DNA of 64,000 nucleotides, taken from positions 29,622,902 through 29,686,901 of the forward strand of contig CM053267.1 of NCBI GenBank assembly GCA_028583415.1. Reading direction: 5' to 3'. Position 1 is the stretch's first letter; each line of letters starts with the position of its first letter. The position numbers and the translations under genes are program-made. Below the pieces are notes generated by a model that did no database searches, had not been told where the DNA came from, and saw only the letters and a program-made list of their open reading frames with translations. Shown in pieces: positions 56,111 to 64,000 of the stretch. The DNA comes from Protea cynaroides (taxonomy: Eukaryota; Streptophyta; Magnoliopsida; Proteales; Proteaceae).

Positions 56111-58205
56111 TTAGAGTAAGTCCAGAGGTATCATTAGAGGGACCCCTCAACCTTATCCGGCACATCTTTGCCTATTTTTTATAATGACTTTCATGATTCC
56201 ATATTCCATCGAAGAACCATTGATTCTACCTGGGTAGTAAACAAAATTGAAAGACACGGTCATACGAAACAAAGATTTTCTATCTACATCTACAGTGACA
56301 TGAAATCTGCTTCACTATAAATGGAGAATAAGATTACAATGCACTTCCTCATACCTCTCTCCTATTAATTACAAAGAAAAAGTCATCGCTATACATTTAT
56401 AGCAAATCCGTATAACCTTTTAAAATTAACTCACAAATCCATAAAACGGAATACATGACATTCAATTTCCAACGGTATCCTTCTTATTTTAAAACACCAA
56501 CCTCCACTCTTTGTCATCACAATTTAACTCGAAAAAAGAATATATATTTTTCAATTTGGGCCCAGAAACACCCTCTGAACAGGTCAAGTAGTAAAAAATA
56601 AATTTTCCAAATCCACTATGAGAGGTTGACCGATGACTTGATCGACTATATACATGTTGATATATGATGTCATCAAACCTGAATTTTTCATTACTTTATT
56701 TTACATTTGACAAATTCTATTAAGACTGAAATTTGGTATATGTATAAAGGAATTTAGGATCTATCAATCCATAAAAACTATCTTATGATAGGAATTTGTG
56801 CAAGCCAAATAAAATCATAGGTTTTGTATTGACTAAGAAAGCTTTTACCCTATTTTTTTAACAGGGTTTTTAGAAATTTGCATCCCTGTTTGAACTTGGA
56901 TTCCTAAACATGTTGATCCAACTAGACAAATCCCAAGCTATTTTAACCAAGTTTAGGTGGAAACTGGAGTAGCTGTATCTGATGGTGTGTAGTGAATTTC
57001 ATGTAGGTAAAAATACATTAAAATATTGAGTTGGAGGGTGAGAAGGATGAGGTAGTGATGAGATGGAAAGATAAAAGAGAAAACATGCCTGATTTTTCAT
57101 CAAAACCAATTTAGAAACTACCCTAAATACCATTTTGAAACTTGAGGTACGACAAGTGATATGCATAATTGGCCTATACGTGGCATGTGGACTTCCTAAT
57201 TCAAGGGCAGTCTCCCTGTTATTATGTTTTTGGGGATAAATCTGATCTTTACTATTCCTACAAGGGTACATTGGACAACAAAGTCAGATATTAAAGGTAT
57301 AATCATCTTCTAAGACTCTAGAGTTGTACTAGATAAAAGCATGCAAGACCCACATCTTATCTTTATAAATAGGCTCACTTATATAATGTTGCGTGAGATT
57401 CTCAAATTAACTCTAATAATCATATGCCACATCCCATTTTCTCTCTTTCTATTGTTCAATCCCCTTTTTATTGTTAATCGCACGTGTCTGACTTGAGCAT
57501 CAGAGTGTACCTCCGGACCCCAAGACCGGTCACTCTTATGCTCATCTTCTTTCATTTGTAGGCTAGGTCCCACACCAAGGTCCCACCTCAGACTGAGAGC
57601 TCGGATTCCATCTATAATAATCTCAACTTCTGATTTTCACGCAAGGCAATTAGAATTTGAATTCAAATATTTGAAATCCCTGAAATCTCTCCACATTATC
57701 ACTTGTAACTGATATCTCCTCTCTATTGTATAACTGGACTCTTATTTATCCTTAGGATTTTGCAATTGTATTTGTAATGTAAATAAAACAGGCTACAAAT
57801 ACAATACAATCTCAATGATAAAATCAAGAAAATATATTTAGAGAGTATTCTTTCATTCACCATGATCAATAGCAAATGTTCTTTATACTATAAACATTGG
57901 CTGCCTCAAGAATAATTATAATTTAGTAATTTCCGAATATCCATTTTTTTTTTTTTTTTTGCATATTTCACAACTTGCGTTACCTGCAAAATTTTTACTT
58001 TCTTTTTTTTTTAAAAGAAAAGAGTTTGGATAAGACCTCCGTGGCGGTATTTAGAATACGCATGTAACCTACTTTTGATGATTGCCCGTGTTTTTATTCT
58101 AAAAAGATCTTTTAGTCAGAAAAAAAAATCAAAATAATTTAAAAGTGATTTACCTTAACTATTTTTTAGAGTAAAAATGTGAGATAACAAATTTTACCTC
58201 ATTGG

Positions 58206-58207
<2 letters not shown>

Positions 58208-58294
<87 letters not shown>
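58208..58294. repeat. (TA)n microsatellite
   Basis: About 87 bp of pure TA repeats at the place where duplicate 1 has a Tourist MITE nearby. Confidence 0.95.
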
Positions 58295-58298
<4 letters not shown>

Positions 58299-59496
58299 GG
58301 TAAACAAAAATTAAATTTACAAATTATTTGACACCTTCTTAGATATTATTAAGTAAATTTAACAGAAATCTCTCCTTCACGCCAACCCATTGTGAACTGT
58401 TGGTGATTAGATCTGCCAATACAACCAGCTCGTGACCTGTCCTTGACTGGACCAACCAAGACAGGATTCCATCTTATCATCCCATACTATTCTCTTCTAT
58501 TTTTGTTGTCAATCAAATTAAAGAGGAAATTTTTACATTTTCACAGATGAAACAAATAAGGTAAAAACCAATGCATTCACAAAAATCTATGGATAACTTT
58601 AATAAGGGATAAGATAAGGTAAAAATGGCTGAGTCATGTGCAACAAATTAAAGATCAATATTTCAACAGTGAGAAGTGACACAATCCAAATTAAAGATTG
58701 AAGTTGTTAACAAGTTTGTTGTCCACTGAATTAATGGAACTCCTACTTAGTTGCTCATCCCAATGACATAGATGACAAGTGTGCTAATCTCTATTAGGGA
58801 CTCAAATCTCAATCTTCTAAATAATATCTTTTTTTTTTTCATCTCGTCTTGATAATTAGTTAAAATGAGAAAGACAATTAAATGGTGTTCGACCCATAAT
58901 CAGTACAGATATGTTTTAAAATATTCTGAACTTAAACAGGGCGGTAAAAAAATGGCTCAAGGAAAGATAATTAATTAATAAGATAAAATGAAGATAATTA
59001 ATTAATAATTAATCAACTAAACCGTGGTTTAGCTAAAAAAATAAGTAAATAAACAGCCCGTGTGATCGGATGGTCTTTCTTTATTCCAGCGTGTTCTAGC
59101 CCAAATATCCACTTAACTCTCAAGACATTCTAAATCCAGGTATCGGATACAATATCAGTTATGTCTAAAATTGATCCAAATCAAACTGTACGAATGAATC
59201 AACGATCCGATACCAAAATGTGGTCCAAGAGAGGATAAGGAACTAACCACCGATATACCAAATGAAAGGCTTTCCTGCTAGACGAATATTTTAAAGGAAA
59301 AAAAATCAACTACCCCCCATAATAGTTTTGAAACATCATTTACCATCAACACCTTTCAAAAAACATCAACTACACCCAAGTAGTTGATGGAGGTGACGGA
59401 AATCAGCGTTAAACAGTTTTACCCTTTATGTTATTAATTTGAAATTTTTAAAAGCTAATAAAATTACTAATATAACCCTTCTCTTTCTTTTCTTCT

Positions 59497-61195
59497 CTTT
59501 TTTTATTTGGGTAAATAATAAATTTTTGAATCCAGAAAGGGGAAAGCCAACCAAACAACCTGCAAAAACAGGCAAGAACCCAAGGCCCACGGCCTACCAC
59601 AATCTCACACAAAAGAAGAATTACAACTCGGAATCCAAAAAAGGATCCACCTAAAACTAGTGAACATCAATATTCCACTTAGTACACAAAAACACCTCTA
59701 AGGGAGAGCTTGGATTTTTAAAGTGCATAGTAGAGATTTTTTCCTCAATCTCTCTGATGATCTCTTTAGCAACTGTTTCTTTAGGCTTGGATGTCCTTGA
59801 AAAAATTATTGTGTTCCTCTCTTTCCAAATGTGATATGACATGGCATTAAAGGCAATTCTTGGGATCTGTTATCTCTTCCATTCCAGCAAAAGCAACACA
59901 TGTTGGGAACGAAAATATTTCTGACTGAAAGCTGATCCGCAGTAAGGAGAGCGTAGAGACAAGCATGCCAGGAGACAAATGAGTGTATAGGAATATTTCC
60001 ATGATACCAAATGGCTTTGTGCCAAAGAACTTTTAGCATGTGGATCCGGGAAGTATTCCAGCCCTCTTTGTTGGTGTATCCCAACTGAGACCCATTCATC
60101 TTAATCCACTTAATACTATCCCCTCTTCCATTCGGCTGAAGATGGATTTGGTGAAGCTCGGACCATATACTTCCGAAAATCTGGAGATCATTGAAGGGAC
60201 ACTCCTTCCACGAAGAGTCGGTCCAGTAATCTCTTACCTTTGCTGACTTGATGTCATGACCAACAAAATTGGAAGCATTCGGGATTCTATTCCATAAGGG
60301 TTCTCCATTCATCCAAGGATCCAGCCAAAAGGAAAATTCCTCACCAAAACTAAGAGAATAGGCTATCTTAGGTTTCATTTTATCTCGATGCTTGAGAAGG
60401 TTTCTCCATATCCAAGAAAAGTTCTTAGAGTTCATTACAATCCACAAAGAGTCCTTTTTAAGGTAATTCCTTCTCGCCCATTGAACCCATAAATTGTCCT
60501 TGTTGGTAAGAAGATTTCATAGATGTTTCATAGCTCCGACTGAACACATGTCCTTAACTTTCTTGATCCCCAATCCTCCTTCCTTCGGGCGGCTAACCTT
60601 GGACCAGCTAATAAAGTGAATTTTCTTCTTCATCTCCAATCCAGACCAAAGGAATTTGGCCATTAGAGATTCTATAGATAAAATGGTCTTGTTAGGCAGC
60701 CCAAAAAGGCCAGTCCAATAGAAATAGCATCCTTAAAGAACTAAAGATATGAGTTGGAGGCAACCTGCAAAGGATAGGAATCGACATATCCATCCTTCAA
60801 TTCTGGACCGAATCTTGTTTAAGATTGGCTCACAATCCCTATAGATAAGAGAGGCTACAACCAAAGGGATTCCCAGATAACAGGAAGGGAACCACAGGAG
60901 GATCCAGAAGCATTACTGAGGGCCAGTTTGGTTCTATCATCAACACCACCAATTAACATAGTGGATTTTCTGAAATTCACAGAGAGCCTAGGGCAAGAGG
61001 TGAATTGGTGAAGGTCCTTTGAGCTCCTGAGATAGATCTCTGATCAGCTTTGATAAAAATCATCAAGTCATCTGCAAACATTAAATGGGATATAGATAGG
61101 GGTTTGCATCTATGTGGGAGACAAAATTCGTATCTTTTTCTTCTTTTTGCTTCTTTCTTCTTCTTTCCTATTCTACTCTTCTTCGAAAGCAAGAG
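59497..61195 (-). mobile_element. L1-type LINE remnant (3' half)
   Basis: Minus-strand frames give the RT box FADDLMIF (about 61050-61075), a WSKVSRPKEGGLGIKK-type stretch, and the zf-RVT region (59806-60447: FWLDPWMNGEPL, HKAIWYHGNIP-HSF-SWHACL, C-FCWNGR), then IWKERNTIIFSR at the end. Stops and shifts occur throughout; endonuclease and ORF1 are missing. The 3' end lies at about 59500 beside a T-rich stretch. Confidence 0.85.
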
Positions 61196-61574
61196 AAATC
61201 ATCTTAGAACTTCTTTCTAGTTCAAGGTCCCCCTGATTTCGACTCTTCCATTGTCCATATTCTAATGCAGAGACAGAGAGACTCATCTCGACATATCCAT
61301 AGGGAGGAGGGCATCAGCAGAGGTAATCATGGAAAATGATTCCTCCTATAATCCGTAGTCTACTCCTCCGCCTGCTTTTGGGTTTTCTTGCTTTGTATCT
61401 TCTTCTATAAATATGATTATCCACATATGGCGTACCTTAATGGAGTGCCCTAGATCCACCAAAGATGCTTCATCATCCTATCTGATTCGACTTTCCACAC
61501 TTCGTTTATTGATGCATGGCCCTTAGTATCCTCAGATCTCGCCAATTTCTTCGATCTACATGAGCAAGAAATTA

Positions 61575-62030
61575 AAATAAAATAAACCCTACCTGGAAAG
61601 GGAAGCTCGAGAGCTGCAAAGAGTTTAGGAAGACAAAAGAAAGCCCACCAGCAGCAAGCACTGATGGTGCGGAAAAAAATTACAGGGATATTAAGCTCTT
61701 CTGCAACATCAATGGTGAAAGGCATGACACCGTCTGCTATAATACAGCTCAAGGGTGGCCATTGGCCTGATTCTTGCCGAGCAGAGACAATTATCTCACC
61801 GAAAATTGGTTTTGCAGTAGCTTTCATGGATGCTAATAAGTGGAAGAAAGTGGTAGTGGAATGAAGGTGATCGGCTGGAAGACCGTCGGTGATGGTTTGA
61901 AAACGGAAATTAGGCAGCAACTAAAGCTTTCTTGGTCATCTATGAAGTGAAGGAGGCATTGCTGGTTATAATCGGAGTTGAGGAAGGTGATGTGGAGACC
62001 TGCATGACAGAGAAGATCTGCTAATTAAAA
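61575..62030 (-). pseudogene. UGT85-like UDP-glycosyltransferase fragment (N-terminal half)
   Basis: Minus strand: LADLLCHAGLHITFLNSDYN, then after a one-base shift FRFQTITDGLPADH and SCIIADGVMPFTIDVAEELN, IPVIFFRTISA, ending ELPFPG at a donor-like CAG|GTAGGG (about 61592). These are the acceptor-binding N-terminal motifs of UGT85-type glucosyltransferases. The start codon region and the catalytic His context are lost to a poly-A stretch near 62060, and the C-terminal PSPG box is absent. Such a fragment cannot be an enzyme. The remaining frame to 61450 has no recognised homology. Confidence 0.82.
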
Positions 62031-62450
62031 GAATTGATCCCAATTAAAAGGAAAAAAAAAAAAAAAAACCAAGACGTTGATGCCTCTGACGACGACAAAG
62101 ACAAGGAGGAGGAGCCATGTTGGCTTGATGGTGCTCTTGATGGAATCTTTCTATTTTCTCTTTTAATTTTAATAAAACTTAAAAATTAGGTTTTCACAAA
62201 ACGAAAAAAACAAATTGGTTTTTACATTCATGAACAAGAAATCGCAATCATGGCAGAGTCAAGCGATTCGATTTCCATTGATATGGAGATGATATCTCTT
62301 GGCGGAAAGGTTGGATTCCCATTTATGGTCTTGCATTTATCGGAGGGAGCGAAGAACCAGAGCGATGATCTTCTCTAATTTTCAATTTCTCAGTTGCAAA
62401 GCACTTGGAAGGAGCTCAATGATCTGAGACTCTGAGCTCACATCCATGGT

Positions 62451-62605
62451 TTCAGCCGGAGGTTAGGGAAGAGATCCCTCGATCTCTCTCATCTCCGTTC
62501 AAGTCACCAAGTAAAAAACCTTAATATTAGTTTCAGCCAGAGGTTAGGGAAGAGACCCCTCGATCTCTCTCATCTTCGTTCTAGTCACCAAGTAAAAAAC
62601 GCTAA
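62451..62605. repeat. Tandem duplication of about 77 bp
   Basis: GTTTCAGCCGGAGGTTAGG... and GTTTCAGCCAGAGGTTAGG... repeat through TCACCAAGTAAAAAAC with few differences, inside the Mutator-like element. Confidence 0.85.
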
Positions 62606-62883
62606 TATTAATCAGTAATGGGATTCATAAAAAACCCTAATATTAATCAGTAAAAAACCATTTCGAGGTGTAGGGTCAATTAACTGAGGGAGGGTAAAAA
62701 CATCCTTCAACTTGTTTTTAACGTTTTATTGTCTAATTCAAATTCGCTTTTGCATGACATCAGTAACTAACGGGATTCGTTAAACGGAGTGGATCTATTT
62801 GATTAACGGTGGTAAATATTTGGGTGGTAGTTGATGTTTTTTTGAAAAGTATAGGTGGTAGGTGATGTTTCAAAACTATTATG

Positions 62884-63279
62884 TGGCCAATTAGATTATC
62901 TGTAATAACATAATTTGATTTATGGGGATTAAAATCTCAAATAATGAGCTATTCCCCCTAAAAATAACTACTCTCAGTCACAATGTAGTGATTTATTTGT
63001 TAAGATTCTCAACTCAATTATGTTAAAATTTGCGGAGGGAGATCCCCCACACTGGAAGCATGAGGAACCCTCTCCTTATACGAATTACATAAATAATATT
63101 TAAATAGTAAAAAAATGGATTTACATAATTTTATGGAAGGAAATTGCTCTACAAGTCATCGTTTGTAGAGCCCTCTCACATTCTCTCTCCTTCGTGACCC
63201 TATTGTCCAACAAATCATGATACCACCTTTTATCGTACCCCATTGGTTGAGTGTGACGGTTCCATTACATGTTGTAGAC
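62884..63279. other. End of duplicate 2
   Basis: Collinear with 11510-11880. Non-coding; it contains the poorly conserved counterpart of the distal DRM1c upstream region. TTGTAGAC at 63272-63279 would be the left target duplication of the next element. Confidence 0.6.
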
Positions 63280-64000
63280 TAGGGTGTCAATTTCAGGCTC
63301 GTCTAGTGTAGTCCGACCAATTATGGACCAAAACCAAACGGCCTGATTATTAAATGTGCCATGCTTAGGCCCGGACTAACTATTAAAAAAAATCACGGTC
63401 TTTTTTATTATTTAATGAGATAAGCTCCATTGAATAAAAAAAATCGTGAGTTTTATTTCTAATTGGTTTTCTTTTTAAAAATCGTTAAGATTTTTATTTC
63501 TAATTGATTTACTTTCCTTAAAAATGGTTAGAGTTTTATTTCTAATAGATTACTTACCTCAAAAAACACAATTGCCAATTCATCAAATCAATTACCTAAA
63601 TAAAAGGAATTAAAAAATTAGAATTTATTTAGCTAACGGAAGTTAGCACCGTTAACTCCATAAGACACTTGTCGTCCAAAGAGTGTACTAGAATAGCTAT
63701 TACTCTTCTACTAAGGGCAGGTGATCCGGACCATAGTGTTTAATACGGTATGTGTTTAATACGTGTTTAATACGGTAGCCTGTAGAAAAATCGAGACCGA
63801 AAATATGGACTTATATTTACTATGCAAAAAAATCTATAGCATTCAATAAATAAAATATTATATAAATATAATTTATAAATAAAAAAAACCTTCTAATCCA
63901 TGAAATCTCACACAAAATTATCATCCCATCAAACATATAAAGTAAAAAACCATCATCTCATCAAACATAATATTACAGTTCTTAAAAGTCTTCACATATA
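63280..64000. mobile_element. Left part of a third hAT-like MITE or related element, running off the window
   Basis: TAGGGTGTCAATTTCAGGC matches the termini of the elements at 15200 and 30269. No matching right end (TTGACACCCT) is found before 64000. From about 63400 the sequence is AT-rich with repeated ATCG-AGTTTTATTTCTAAT phrases and no gene. Confidence 0.5.

Larger units (their letters stand above)
59318..62883. mobile_element. Mutator-like element carrying a gene fragment and a LINE
   Basis: Imperfect terminal inverted repeats of about 60 bp: CATAATAGTTTTGAAACATC (59318) and GATGTTTCAAAACTATTATG (to 62883), with further ATCAACTAC-type matches inward. Duplicate 1 has an uninterrupted site near 11465-11510. 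The interior carries a LINE and a fragment of a UGT85-like gene but no transposase, like a Pack-MULE. A 9-bp target duplication was not found, so the class is tentative. Confidence 0.7.
53404..63275. repeat. Segmental duplication, copy 2 (DRM1b plus upstream region)
   Basis: Collinear with 5463-11880 and in the same orientation. It is longer because of a LINE tail (55858-56110), a TA microsatellite (58208-58294) and a Mutator-like element (59318-62883), and it lacks the hairpin MITE, the relic exon and the Tourist MITE of copy 1. Between these features it holds only AT-rich non-coding DNA. Homology stops at 63275, where a hAT-like MITE begins. Confidence 0.88.

Noticed and set aside
61664..61864. 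Plus-strand open frame opposite the UGT fragment
   Set aside because: Shadow of the glucosyltransferase frame on the minus strand.
1..64000. tRNA, rRNA, snRNA or miRNA genes
   Set aside because: No cloverleaf with A and B boxes, rRNA core or snRNA motif was noticed. The hairpins seen belong to MITEs. A covariance-model scan would be needed for a firm negative.

Overview
This is nuclear DNA of a flowering plant. The genes have introns with GT-AG borders, three loci encode the plant-only dormancy/auxin-repressed (DRM1/ARP) family, and most of the window is nested plant transposons: Ty3/gypsy, Ty1/copia, L1-type LINEs, CACTA, hAT, Tourist and Mutator-like elements. No prokaryotic or organellar gene was seen. 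The species cannot be named from the sequence alone.

Host genes: a small DRM1-like cluster. DRM1c (+, 12680-13212) and DRM1b (-, 53367-54274) each have three exons and look intact. DRM1a (-, exons 1-2 at 5936-6357) has lost exon 3: retrotransposon sequence begins exactly at its last splice acceptor. A dead promoter-plus-exon-1 relic lies at 8039-8136. The DNA upstream of DRM1a (5463-11880) is duplicated upstream of DRM1b (53404-63275). The two copies differ by clean transposon insertions, so they serve as empty-site controls for each other.

Mobile DNA, left to right: truncated Ty3/gypsy copy A (1-5462); hairpin MITE and Tourist MITE in duplicate 1; LINE remnant (13600-14953) with a hairpin MITE in its tail; hAT-like MITE (15200-15861); Tourist MITE (16908-17215); full-length Ty3/gypsy B (17450-29455, -); hAT-like MITE (30269-30745); copia gag fragment (30790-31480); full-length Ty3/gypsy C (31523-43538, +); a related LTR D (about 43539-50449, -) split by a CACTA element (44382-48957); copia pol remnant (50505-51800, -); LINE tails; and a Mutator-like element (59318-62883) carrying a UGT85-type glucosyltransferase fragment and a LINE.

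The most unusual system is the gypsy family A/B/C, a Tekay/Del-type chromovirus by its RT, integrase and degenerate chromodomain. All three copies show (i) an antisense, divergently oriented gene between the primer-binding site and gag, with its own leader intron of 442-449 nt and a product resembling the putative plant transposon protein (Transposase_32) fold; (ii) a 70-71 nt intron-like block between gag and protease whose removal restores the frame in A and B; (iii) a splice-acceptor-like site exactly 25 nt upstream of the gag ATG, matching a donor-like site in the LTR that could skip the antisense gene; and (iv) arrays of GGTCGA-core motifs in the LTRs and in the bidirectional spacer. No copy is fully intact, so activity today is not implied.
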